From NCBI GenBank assembly GCA_017430675.1, contig JAFRMM010000128.1:1-25640 (forward strand): 25,640 bases of DNA. The letters are read 5' to 3'. The stretch is from Prevotella sp. (GTDB taxonomy: Bacteria; Bacteroidota; Bacteroidia; Bacteroidales; Bacteroidaceae). Position 1 is the first letter of the stretch; each line of letters opens with the position of its first letter. Below the pieces are notes generated by a model. The model did no database searches. It was not told where the DNA came from and was given only the letters and a program-made list of their open reading frames with translations. A program made the position numbers and the translations under genes. Positions 1 to 6,826 of this stretch are shown one piece after another.

Positions 1-27
1 GGGCACCCCTCCTGTCTCAGGAGGGGA
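1..27. repeat. REP-like GC-rich hairpin cut by the window edge
   Basis: A perfect 9-base inverted repeat, CCCCTCCTG at 6-14 and CAGGAGGGG at 18-26, surrounds a 3-base loop. No T-run follows on the plus strand, so it does not look like an ordinary terminator. Read on the minus strand it gives CTCCTGAGACAGGAGGGGTG, which resembles the short palindromic repeats scattered between genes in Bacteroides and Prevotella genomes. That family assignment is from memory and the rest of the unit lies outside the window. Confidence 0.4.
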
Positions 28-63
28 GTCAGAATACCTTGGGGGGCAGTCAAGCGGCAGTGA

Positions 64-141
64 CTTTCGGGAAATACTCAATGAGTATTGCAAAATAGTC
101 ATTGAGTAATTTTCCTAAAGCATTGAGAAATTTCCGAAAAG
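64..141. repeat. Cluster of 21-base CATTGAG repeats, two tandem and one inverted
   Basis: Units at 100-120 and 121-141 are directly abutting and match at 17 of 21 positions (CATTGAG, then an A/T core, then C and AAAG). A weaker CAATGAG start lies exactly 21 bases earlier at 79. An inverted copy of about 20 bases occupies 64-83, so 74-88 also reads as a 7-base palindrome around one central base (ATACTCA-A-TGAGTAT). A 21-base period is two helical turns, so regulator binding on one DNA face is possible. A decayed mobile repeat is an equal possibility. The function is not known. Confidence 0.55.
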
Positions 142-160
142 TACCACTTGTTTGCCAGGG

Positions 161-195
161 CCTGAAATTTACGTTCTCAGGTACCCTGAAATTTA
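161..195 (+). repeat. Short direct repeat and palindrome upstream of the porin
   Basis: CCTGAAATTTA occurs at 161-171 and again at 185-195. Between and into the second copy lies TCAGG-TAC-CCTGA at 177-189, a 5-base inverted repeat around three bases. TTTCGGGAAAT is also found twice, near 66-75 and 218-227. I see no gene in 1-269. The stretch is AT-rich and unusually dense in small repeats compared with every other intergenic gap in the window. Confidence 0.45.
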
Positions 196-243
196 GGTTT
201 ATCCTGACTCTGGGATTTTCGGGAAATGAAAGAAATTTTTTCT

Positions 244-251
244 TATCTTTG
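244..251 (+). promoter_or_regulatory. Candidate -7 box upstream of a small ORF
   Basis: TATCTTTG fits the Bacteroidota -7 consensus TAnnTTTG and is followed by GCAG, as often seen at such promoters. No TTTG is present 19-20 bases upstream, so the -33 element is weak or absent. Transcription would begin near 257, giving a longer leader for the porin gene or a separate short transcript. Confidence 0.45.
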
Positions 252-269
252 CAGCCCAATCAAAGAAGA

Positions 270-422
270 ATGGACGAATTGACGCATTTGACGGGGGCAC
301 AGCAGTTCCTGGAACTGTTGTGTTCAAACGAAAATAAAAATAATCGGGAAAATGTTTGGAAAATCCAAAAATTACTCGTATATTTGTACCCATATTACCT
401 AAAACAAATATTATTATGTTGA
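270..422 (+). CDS. Doubtful 50-residue small ORF ending on the porin start codon
   Basis: An ATG at 270 lies 19 bases after the TATCTTTG box and is preceded by an A/G-rich AAAGAAGA. It opens a 50-codon frame whose TGA at 420-422 overlaps the porin ATG at 416 within the bases ATGTTGA. Such an overlap would allow translational coupling. Against it, the porin's own promoter (355-386) sits inside this frame, the second half is simply AT-rich (Asn/Lys, then Leu/Tyr), and I recognise no family. It may equally be non-coding leader. Confidence 0.15.
   Translation: MDELTHLTGAQQFLELLCSNENKNNRENVWKIQKLLVYLYPYYLKQILLC
355..386 (+). promoter_or_regulatory. Promoter of the porin gene
   Basis: TTTG at 355-358 and TATATTTG at 379-386 are separated by 20 bases, the standard -33/-7 arrangement of the Bacteroidota housekeeping sigma factor. 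Transcription should start near 392, leaving a leader of about 25 bases before the ATG at 416. Confidence 0.75.
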
Positions 423-1573
423 AGAAATCATTATTACTCATGGTGCTGATGGCAGGTTTCGTCGGCACTGCAAGCGCAGAAGAGCCTGAGGTGCTGAATG
501 CTGAAGTACAGGATCTGCAAGAGGTGGAAGCCACGCAGAAGAAGACGACTATCGAGTTGCCTGCCTGGGTGAAGAACATCAAGTTCAGCGGCTACGGCAT
601 GCTGCAGTATCAGGGACAGGATCCCGAAGGTAACCACTCCAACTCGTTCAACCTCCGTCTGGCCCGTTTCATCCTCGACGGTAAGATCGGCGACTTCGAC
701 TGGCGCGCCCAACTCCAGGGCACCAACGCCACAGGTCCCGGACAGCCCACCGTACAACTCGTTGACCTCTACGCCGAGTGGCGCAAATACCCCGAGTTCA
801 AGGTCCGCGCCGGACAGTTCAAGCGCTGCTTCACCTTCGAGAACCCCACCCACCCCATCACACAGGGTTGGCGCGGCTATGCCGACGTGATCAACAAACT
901 CTCTGCCTTCGGCGACCGCACGGGTGAGCGCTCTTCCGGTGGCCGTGATATCGGTATCCAGGTATCGGGCGACCTCTTCCCCAACGCCAATGGCCGCAGG
1001 ATCCTCCACTATCAGGTAGGCGTGTATAACGGTGAGGGTGTGAACCAGAAGGATATGGACAACCGCAAGGACTTCATCGGCGGTCTCTGGGTGATGCCCG
1101 TCAAGGGCGTGCGCATCGGTGCCTTCGGATGGACCGGTAGCCGTGGTGACATGCTTGACCCGCTGACAGGCAAGAACCGTAGCGTGGAGAAGAACCGTTA
1201 CTGTCTCTCTGCCGAGTACGACCTCAACGAATACACCTTCCGCGCCGAGTATATCCATAGCGAGGGCTGGGGCGCCAAGTCTCCCGGCAACAACGTACGT
1301 GAGATCTGCTACGAGAACGGCAACAAGGCCGACGGCTGGTATGTGTTCGGCATCGTGCCCCTCATCAAGGGCAAACTCCACGCCAAGGCCCGCTACCAGA
1401 CCTATCGCAACCAGAAGAACTGGGCGACATCCGTCAATCAGGTGGAGTGCGGTCTGAACTACTTCTTCACGAAGAACCTGGAACTCCACATGGAGTATTC
1501 CCACGTGAACGACCGCAGTCTGGCCAAGCACAACTACAACCTGGTGGATGTGGAACTCGACTTCCGCTTCTAA
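416..1573 (+). CDS. OprO/OprP-type outer-membrane porin
   Basis: A 385-residue outer-membrane beta-barrel protein of the phosphate-selective porin O/P family, expected to form a diffusion channel; its substrate cannot be read from the sequence. Residues 1-21 form a clear signal peptide (MLKK, a hydrophobic core, then AS-A before EEPEV). A short acidic and Gln-rich linker follows, then alternating polar/aromatic strands from about residue 52 (IKFSGYGMLQYQGQ) with R-rich barrel segments (LRLARF, VRAGQFKR). The protein ends in DFRF, the terminal Phe typical of BAM-assembled barrels. The ATG at 416 is preferred to a TTG at 356 because the promoter lies between them and the signal peptide begins here. 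Its TAA overlaps the convergent flippase stop codon by four bases, with no terminator between. Confidence 0.85.
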   Translation: MLKKSLLLMVLMAGFVGTASAEEPEVLNAEVQDLQEVEATQKKTTIELPAWVKNIKFSGYGMLQYQGQDPEGNHSNSFNLRLARFILDGKIGDFDWRAQLQGTNATGPGQPTVQLVDLYAEWRKYPEFKVRAGQFKRCFTFENPTHPITQGWRGYADVINKLSAFGDRTGERSSGGRDIGIQVSGDLFPNANGRRILHYQVGVYNGEGVNQKDMDNRKDFIGGLWVMPVKGVRIGAFGWTGSRGDMLDPLTGKNRSVEKNRYCLSAEYDLNEYTFRAEYIHSEGWGAKSPGNNVREICYENGNKADGWYVFGIVPLIKGKLHAKARYQTYRNQKNWATSVNQVECGLNYFFTKNLELHMEYSHVNDRSLAKHNYNLVDVELDFRF

Positions 1574-3051
1574 CCCTTGCGGAAGCGGCGGAGAAGGGCC
1601 TGCCACAGATGGGTCTTGTGGCGCAGCACATGGAGTGAGAGGCCGAGGCTGAGCACGACGAGCAGTCCGCCCACGCCCCAGTACAGCAGACCGTCGGCGG
1701 TCAGCGTCACCAGGAAGACCAACAGGCCGATACCCGTCTGAACGATCGCATAACCGGATACGGTTGCCGAAAAGCGGTAACCGTATTTTTTGTAGGCATA
1801 GCCGTTCACCAGCAGGTACTCGAAGAGATGGGCCAGCGTGATGGCGATACCCGTGCCATAGAGTCCCCACCGCTCATAGCCGAAGATGAACAGCAGCACG
1901 AAGGCCAGGAAATAAGAGGTCTCCAGGAAGAGGTACGACAGCGAATAGCCGCGCGCCAGGGTGATATAGGCCACGGGCAGCGTCATCACCTTCAGGTACA
2001 TCGCCAGGGTGGCCACCTGCGCCATCTCCACCACGGGGAGGAACTGCGAACTGAACAGCAACGGGATCAGTATCGGGAGGGCGACGATCAATGCCGCCAG
2101 CATCGGCGAGAGCAGCAGCAGCGACACCTCCATCTGACGGTTCACGCACTCGTTCGTGGCGGCGATGTCATGCTGCACCCCCGAGAGCCGCGGGTAGTAG
2201 TCGGACTCCATGGCCGAGAACACCATCCCCGCATAGGTGATGGTCAGCATGTAGCCCGCATTATAGAGACCCAGCATGTCGAGGTCGCCCACCACATTCA
2301 GGTACGAGCGGATGAGCATCTCCGAGGCACTCCCGATGACCGCCGCCAACGTGAAGGCCACACCCAGTTTCACCATCTCCATACCCTCGCCCAAGATCCC
2401 CCTCGCACCGGAGATACGGAAAGGCACCAGACGGAAGGACGACCTCACCGTCAGCAGCATGGTAGCCAGCGCCATCAGTACGATGACAGGCACGATGCCC
2501 GACTCCCCGAAGACATAGTAGATAGGTATGGAGATGACCAGTGCCGCCACCACGGCCAGCACCTGTATGGCCGCCAGTGAGCCCAGGCTGCGCATGCCCT
2601 TCAGGATGGCCGTCTCACCGCCTGTCACCGCCAACATGCCGACGGCTGGCGACAACAGCATGAAATGCAGACTGTGATTACCCCATGCGAAGGTCGTATG
2701 ACTCAGGAACGGACCAACCACGATACAGACCAGCATGCCCAACAGGGCCGTCAGCAGGCTCCAGCCCCTGATCACCTTCACGAAATGCTCCAGGGCCTCA
2801 CGGTCGCCTTTGTCGTAGAGTTCCGACACATGGCGCACGGCACTGAAGGCCACACCCAGGTTCGTGGATTGGGACACGAAGTTCACGGTGGTATTGAACA
2901 GCGAGGCCAGACCCATGCCCGAAGGGCCGAGCAACAGGGCGATCAACTTGGTGCGTACAAGACCCATCACAATGTTCAGGCCCTGCACGCCACCGAAGAC
3001 ACCTGTGTATTTCAGGACATGACGGTAACTCTCGTCCGTTTCTTTCGCCAT
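1570..3051 (-). CDS. Polysaccharide flippase of the Wzx/MATE-like superfamily
   Basis: A 493-residue inner-membrane protein that probably flips lipid-linked glycans across the membrane, like O-antigen and enterobacterial-antigen translocases (Wzx type). It has about 12-14 hydrophobic segments from near residue 14 to the C-terminus. The N-terminal region (VRTKLIALLLGPSGMGLASL) is characteristic of the family: an early helix pair, then a G-P-x-G-x-G loop. A basic tail (RHK...RRFRKG) ends it in the cytoplasm. The ATG at 3051 is chosen over a TTG 21 bases upstream, because the -7 box at 3070-3077 overlaps that TTG. The gene diverges from three glycosyltransferase genes, so it is likely part of the same glycan pathway. 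Which glycan it moves is unknown. Confidence 0.82.
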   Translation of the reverse strand: MAKETDESYRHVLKYTGVFGGVQGLNIVMGLVRTKLIALLLGPSGMGLASLFNTTVNFVSQSTNLGVAFSAVRHVSELYDKGDREALEHFVKVIRGWSLLTALLGMLVCIVVGPFLSHTTFAWGNHSLHFMLLSPAVGMLAVTGGETAILKGMRSLGSLAAIQVLAVVAALVISIPIYYVFGESGIVPVIVLMALATMLLTVRSSFRLVPFRISGARGILGEGMEMVKLGVAFTLAAVIGSASEMLIRSYLNVVGDLDMLGLYNAGYMLTITYAGMVFSAMESDYYPRLSGVQHDIAATNECVNRQMEVSLLLLSPMLAALIVALPILIPLLFSSQFLPVVEMAQVATLAMYLKVMTLPVAYITLARGYSLSYLFLETSYFLAFVLLFIFGYERWGLYGTGIAITLAHLFEYLLVNGYAYKKYGYRFSATVSGYAIVQTGIGLLVFLVTLTADGLLYWGVGGLLVVLSLGLSLHVLRHKTHLWQALLRRFRKG

Positions 3052-3069
3052 ATTTTCATATTTGAAACG

Positions 3070-3101
3070 CAAAATTAAGCGTTTTATTTCAAAATAACAA
3101 A
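3070..3101 (-). promoter_or_regulatory. Promoter of the flippase gene
   Basis: On the minus strand TTTG (3098-3101) and TAATTTTG (3070-3077) are 20 bases apart. The expected start is near 3064, about 13 bases before the ATG at 3051. It lies back to back with the glycosyltransferase promoter in a 71-base divergent gap. Confidence 0.7.
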
Positions 3102-3109
3102 TTATTTCG

Positions 3110-3117
3110 TACCTTTG
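3110..3117 (+). promoter_or_regulatory. -7 box directly before the first glycosyltransferase
   Basis: TACCTTTG ends six bases before the ATG at 3123. The usual start site, 5-7 bases after the box, would fall on or next to the start codon. The -33 element is imperfect (TTTC at 3087-3090, 19 bases upstream). A further upstream start would be needed to give a normal leader. Confidence 0.55.
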
Positions 3118-3122
3118 TGCCC

Positions 3123-4046
3123 ATGAAACTGAGTATTGTCATCCCCGTCTATCGCACGGAGGGCACCCTCGACAGATGTGTGGAGAGTGTGCTGCGGCAG
3201 GATACGCCCGACATGGAGGTGATCCTCGTCGATGACGGGTCGCCCGACCGCTGCCCAGCACTGTGCGACGACTGGACGGCCAGAGACCCGCGCATCCGCG
3301 TTATCCATAAGACCAATGGCGGACTCAGCGATGCCCGTAATGCAGGGATAGATGTGGCCAGTGGAGACTATATCACTTTCGTCGATTCCGACGACTACCT
3401 GGCCGAAGACACCTACGGTCCCCTCATGAAACGACTGGAGCAAGCAAACGGCATCGACATCCTGGAATACCCCATCTATGTCCATTACGGTTCTCCCCGC
3501 CAGTTCAGGACGGACTTCGAGCCGGAAACGACCTATCACGACATGGAAGCCTACTGGCTCGACGGGCGGACCTATCAGCATACCTATGCCTGTAACAAGA
3601 TCTTCAGGAGGAGCCTCTTCGACGAGGTGCGCTTTCCCGTGGGCAAGGTCTTCGAGGATGCCCACACCCTGCCGCTGCTACTGAAGAAGACTGGTACGGT
3701 ACAGACGGTCAGTCAGGGCCTCTACTACTATTGCAGCAACAGCAAGGGCATCACCGAGACAGCCGACGGCGAGGCGCTCCGCATGCTCCTCCAGCCACAT
3801 GCAGAGATCATCGGCAAGATAGGGCGACGGGACCGGGCCTTCCAGACCTACTACCTCCACGTGCTTAACATCCAGATGGATGTCTGTGAACTGACGGACG
3901 ATGACCCCATCCTGCCTACCCTGCCTGTAAATCCCGCCCTTTTCAAGAATGTACAAAAGATCAAGGCAATCGCCCTGAACAAACTGGGCATCAACAGATT
4001 ATGCAGACTCAACAAACTCGTTCACAAGATATGGAGAAACCACTGA
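3123..4046 (+). CDS. Glycosyltransferase family 2 (GT-A), first of the cluster
   Basis: A 307-residue inverting nucleotide-sugar glycosyltransferase, probably adding one sugar to a surface glycan on the cytoplasmic face. The GT-A hallmarks are in order: SIVIPVYRTEGTLDRCVESV at 4-23, VDDGS at 36-40 (nucleotide binding), GGLSDARNAG at 66-75 and the metal-binding VDSDD at 87-91. FEDAH near residue 181 supplies the acidic pair usually near the catalytic base. A basic C-terminal segment without membrane helices suggests loose membrane contact. The ATG at 3123 is preferred to a GTG two codons upstream, since that GTG overlaps the -7 box and the fold starts at MKLSIVIPVY. Its end overlaps the next gene by 16 bases. 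Donor and acceptor are unknown. Confidence 0.88.
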   Translation: MKLSIVIPVYRTEGTLDRCVESVLRQDTPDMEVILVDDGSPDRCPALCDDWTARDPRIRVIHKTNGGLSDARNAGIDVASGDYITFVDSDDYLAEDTYGPLMKRLEQANGIDILEYPIYVHYGSPRQFRTDFEPETTYHDMEAYWLDGRTYQHTYACNKIFRRSLFDEVRFPVGKVFEDAHTLPLLLKKTGTVQTVSQGLYYYCSNSKGITETADGEALRMLLQPHAEIIGKIGRRDRAFQTYYLHVLNIQMDVCELTDDDPILPTLPVNPALFKNVQKIKAIALNKLGINRLCRLNKLVHKIWRNH

Positions 4047-4990
4047 TCAGTTTCATTCTGCCCTACTACGACCTGCCCGTCGGGATGCTCTGCGAGTGTA
4101 TCGACAGCATCCTCGCCGTCTCCCTGTCCGACAGCGAGCGGGAGATCATCGTGGTCGATGACGGCTCGGAGAAGAGTCCGATGGATGACCTGAGGAAATA
4201 TGGTGACGACATCATCTACATCCGCCAGAACAACAAAGGTCTCAGCGAGGCGAGGAACACGGGCATACAGATGGCCAGAGGTGAGTACCTCCAGTTTGTT
4301 GACAGCGACGACCTGCTCCTCCAGGCACCCTACGGGCACTGCCTCGACATCGCCCGCCAGAAGCATCCCGACATCATCGTCTTCGACTTCACCACCACCG
4401 GTGCCACAGCCGGCCACTATACCGACCAGGATCCCATGAGCGGCAGCGAATACATGCGGCATCACAACATCAGGGGCACGGCCTGCGGCTACCTCTTCCG
4501 GCAGACCACACTGAGCGACCTGCGCTTCACCCCCGGCATCTACAACGAGGACGAGGAGTTCACCCCGTTGCTGCTGTTACGCGCCGACACGATCTGTGTC
4601 ACCAATGCCCGGGCCTACTACTACCGTCAGCGTCCGGATTCCATCATCACGAAGTCCGACATACGTCATAGGCTCCAAAAACTCAATGACACGCGAGCCA
4701 TCATCAGCCGTCTCCATCTCCAGACAGACCGGTTGCCGACGGACGGGCGGACGGCTCTTCAACGGCGAGTAGCCCAACTGACGATGGACTACCTCTATAA
4801 CATCATCCGCCAGACACAGTCGAGGCACTATCTGGAGAGGAAGGTCGAGGGCCTGAGGAAAGAAGGGCTCTTCCCCCTGCCCGACCGCGACTACACCGTC
4901 AAATACACGTGGTTCCGCCGACTGTCCAACAGTCAGGCGGGCCGCTCCATCCTCCTGCGAGTCATCCCCCAAATCAACAAAGAACGATGA
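4031..4990 (+). CDS. Glycosyltransferase family 2 (GT-A), second of the cluster
   Basis: A 319-residue GT-A enzyme related to its upstream neighbour but not a close copy. It shows LISFILPYYDLP near the start, VDDGS at 42-46, NKGLSEARNTG at 68-78 and VDSDD at 90-94. The acidic YNEDEEF near residue 178 probably carries the catalytic base. It begins inside the end of the previous gene (16-base overlap) and its TGA overlaps the next ATG (ATGA at 4987-4990), so the three genes are probably translationally coupled. The C-terminal third is Arg-rich and has no membrane segment. The transferred sugar cannot be deduced. Confidence 0.87.
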   Translation: MEKPLISFILPYYDLPVGMLCECIDSILAVSLSDSEREIIVVDDGSEKSPMDDLRKYGDDIIYIRQNNKGLSEARNTGIQMARGEYLQFVDSDDLLLQAPYGHCLDIARQKHPDIIVFDFTTTGATAGHYTDQDPMSGSEYMRHHNIRGTACGYLFRQTTLSDLRFTPGIYNEDEEFTPLLLLRADTICVTNARAYYYRQRPDSIITKSDIRHRLQKLNDTRAIISRLHLQTDRLPTDGRTALQRRVAQLTMDYLYNIIRQTQSRHYLERKVEGLRKEGLFPLPDRDYTVKYTWFRRLSNSQAGRSILLRVIPQINKER

Positions 4991-6081
4991 AGATACTGCT
5001 CATAGGCGAATACAGCAACGTCCACGCCACGCTGGCCGAAGGACTCCGCACGATGGGGCACCAGGTGACCGTTGTCTCCAACGGTGACTTCTGGAAGGAC
5101 TACCCCCGCGACATCGACGTGTCGCGCAGACCGGGAAAGGTGGGCGGTTTCCTGCTGTTGGCCAAGGTATATGCCCTGCTGCCGCGCCTCAGGGGCTACG
5201 ACGTGGTACAACTCATCAACTCCGTCTTCTTCGAACTGAAGGCCGAACAACTCTTCCCCATCTACCGTTACCTGCGCCGCCACAACAGGAAGGTGTTCCT
5301 CGGCGGCTTCGGCATGGACTGGTACTGGGTGCACACCTGCACGTACGACAAGCCCCTGCGCTACAGCGACTTCAACTTCGGCGACGAGGTGCGCACCGAT
5401 CCTGAGGCCCTCCGTTACCAGCAGGACTGGCTCGGCACAGCGAAGGAGCGCCTGAACAAGATGATCGCCGACGACTGCGACGGTATCATCACCGGCCTCT
5501 ATGAGTACTGGGTCTGCTACCACCCCGCCTTCCCTGAGAAGACCACCTATATCCCCTATCCCATCAAGATGCCCGACACCTTCACGGTTTCCAGGGTCAT
5601 GGCCTCCAAGGTGGTCGTGTTCATCGGCATCAACCGCGAGCGGTCCGCCTATAAGGGCACTGACATCATGCTCCGTGCCGCAGAGGATATCCGCACGAAA
5701 TACGGGCACAGGATGAAACTCCTCATCGCGGAGTCCGTACCCTTCGGGGAATACTGCCGGATGATGGAGAACTCGGATGCCATCCTCGACCAACTCTATG
5801 CCTATACCCCCTCCATGAACCCCCTGCTGGCCATGTCGAAGGGCATCATCTGCATCGGCGGCGGAGAGCCCGAGAACTACGAGATCCTCCATGAGACGGA
5901 ACTGCGCCCCATCATCAACGTCGAGCCCACCTACGAGAGTGTCTATGCCGAACTGGAACAACTGGTGCTCCACCCCGATCGTATCCCCATGCTCAAGGTG
6001 CAGAGCGTCGAGTACGTCCGCCGTCATCACGACCACATCAAGGTCGCCAAGCAGTACCTTGATTTCTGGGCACAAAAATAA
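4987..6081 (+). CDS. GT-B fold glycosyltransferase, third of the cluster
   Basis: A 364-residue protein with the two-Rossmann layout of GT-B enzymes. MKILLIGEYSNVHATLAEGL with GHQVTVVSNGD (residues 1-38) is the usual acceptor-domain opening. The C-terminal half has KVVVFIGINRERSAYKGTDI near 217-236, then LLIAESVPFGEYCRMMENSD, LDQLYAYTPSMNPLLAMSKG and GGGEPENYEIL, which resemble the donor-domain loops of GT4-like transferases. The usual E-x7-E pair is not obvious, so the exact family is uncertain. A bidirectional terminator follows its stop at once. Gene order suggests that all three enzymes build one oligosaccharide for the divergently encoded flippase. Confidence 0.75.
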   Translation: MKILLIGEYSNVHATLAEGLRTMGHQVTVVSNGDFWKDYPRDIDVSRRPGKVGGFLLLAKVYALLPRLRGYDVVQLINSVFFELKAEQLFPIYRYLRRHNRKVFLGGFGMDWYWVHTCTYDKPLRYSDFNFGDEVRTDPEALRYQQDWLGTAKERLNKMIADDCDGIITGLYEYWVCYHPAFPEKTTYIPYPIKMPDTFTVSRVMASKVVVFIGINRERSAYKGTDIMLRAAEDIRTKYGHRMKLLIAESVPFGEYCRMMENSDAILDQLYAYTPSMNPLLAMSKGIICIGGGEPENYEILHETELRPIINVEPTYESVYAELEQLVLHPDRIPMLKVQSVEYVRRHHDHIKVAKQYLDFWAQK

Positions 6082-6106
6082 GGGCCGCACCTTCCGGCGC
6101 AGCCCT
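6081..6106. terminator. Bidirectional intrinsic terminator between glycosyltransferase cluster and rpsP
   Basis: AGGGC at 6081-6085 pairs with GCCCT at 6102-6106, followed inward by GC/GC and CC/GG pairs, with two single mismatches and a TTCC loop. On the plus strand GATTTTTC follows. On the minus strand TTATTTTTG follows. It can therefore serve both converging genes: the glycosyltransferase stop codon lies in its left arm and rpsP stops 30 bases to its right. Confidence 0.75.
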
Positions 6107-6135
6107 GATTTTTCATTTTTTAATTTTCAATTGAA

Positions 6136-6717
6136 TTAAGCCTCGGCGGGTGCTTCAGCGGCAGGAGCAGCCTCCTCTGCGGGAGCCTCAGCAGGAGCCT
6201 CAGCAGCAGCGGCCTCAGCAGCCTTTGCAGCCTCTGCCTCAGCCTTGGCGGCAGCCTCGGCGGCCTTCTTGTCAGCCACCTTCTTGGCGATGGCCTCGTT
6301 CACGGCCTTCTCTGCCTTCAGAGCGTTGGCAGCAACCTCCTTCTTGGCCTTGGCAACCTCTTCAGCGATCTTGGCCAGACCGTTCTGTTTGTCAGCCTTC
6401 CAGGCATCGAACTTCTTCTGGGCTGTAGCCTCGTCGAATGCGCCCTTCTTCACGCCACCCTTCAGGTGCTTCATGAGATAGACGCCCTCGCGGCTCAGGA
6501 TGTTACGTACTGTGTCTGTGGGCTGGGCACCAACCTCCACCCAATAGAGTGCACGCTCGAAATTCAAATCTACTGTGGCAGGATTGGTGTTGGGATTATA
6601 CGTACCAATCTTCTCAGTAAACTTACCATCTCGTGGTGCACGAGCGTCAGCGATCACGATTCTGTAGAAGGCATAGCCCTTACGACCACCGCGCTGCAAT
6701 CTGATTTTTGTTGCCAT
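6136..6717 (-). CDS. rpsP: 30S ribosomal protein S16 with long Ala/Glu/Lys tail
   Basis: A small-subunit ribosomal protein needed for 30S assembly. Residues 1 to about 85 are a standard S16 ([44 protein letters not shown]...). The bacterial norm is 75-90 residues but this protein has 193. From about residue 95 it continues as a charged helix-forming segment ([30 protein letters not shown]) and ends in an Ala/Glu/Pro-rich low-complexity tail. Long S16 tails occur elsewhere in Bacteroidota; their role is unclear to me. The gene stands alone, not with rimM-trmD-rplS as in Proteobacteria, and has its own promoter and terminator. Confidence 0.95.
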   Translation of the reverse strand: MATKIRLQRGGRKGYAFYRIVIADARAPRDGKFTEKIGTYNPNTNPATVDLNFERALYWVEVGAQPTDTVRNILSREGVYLMKHLKGGVKKGAFDEATAQKKFDAWKADKQNGLAKIAEEVAKAKKEVAANALKAEKAVNEAIAKKVADKKAAEAAAKAEAEAAKAAEAAAAEAPAEAPAEEAAPAAEAPAEA

Positions 6718-6778
6718 TTTGTTGTAATTTTGTTGTTTAAATTTTGAATTTCATGCCATTATCTCGTAATAGCGGCTG

Positions 6779-6786
6779 CAAAGGTA
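6779..6786 (-). promoter_or_regulatory. -7 box of the rpsP promoter
   Basis: On the minus strand TACCTTTG followed by GCAG matches the Bacteroidota -7 consensus. No TTTG is seen 19-20 bases upstream. The start would lie near 6773, leaving an AT-rich leader of about 55 bases before the ATG at 6717, in which I see no strong structure. Confidence 0.6.
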
Positions 6787-6826
6787 CTACTTTTTCACCT
6801 TACACACGCACAGGCACATTCATATT

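Noticed and set aside
64..141. A CRISPR array
   Set aside because: The repeats abut each other without spacers, are imperfect, and one is inverted. No cas gene is near.
434..1870. A 478-codon open frame on the minus strand opposite the porin gene
   Set aside because: It mirrors the high-GC third positions of the porin, has no recognisable domain, and crosses the end of the flippase gene. The plus-strand frame has a promoter, signal peptide and barrel features.
4933..6090. A 385-codon open frame opposite the GT-B glycosyltransferase
   Set aside because: The composition (many Val, Asp, His, Gly) is that of an antisense shadow. The plus frame has GT-B motifs and an ATGA junction with its neighbour.
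6718..6826. A riboswitch or S16 autoregulatory element in the rpsP leader
   Set aside because: The leader of about 55 bases is AT-rich and I found no stable helix or known ligand-binding motif.
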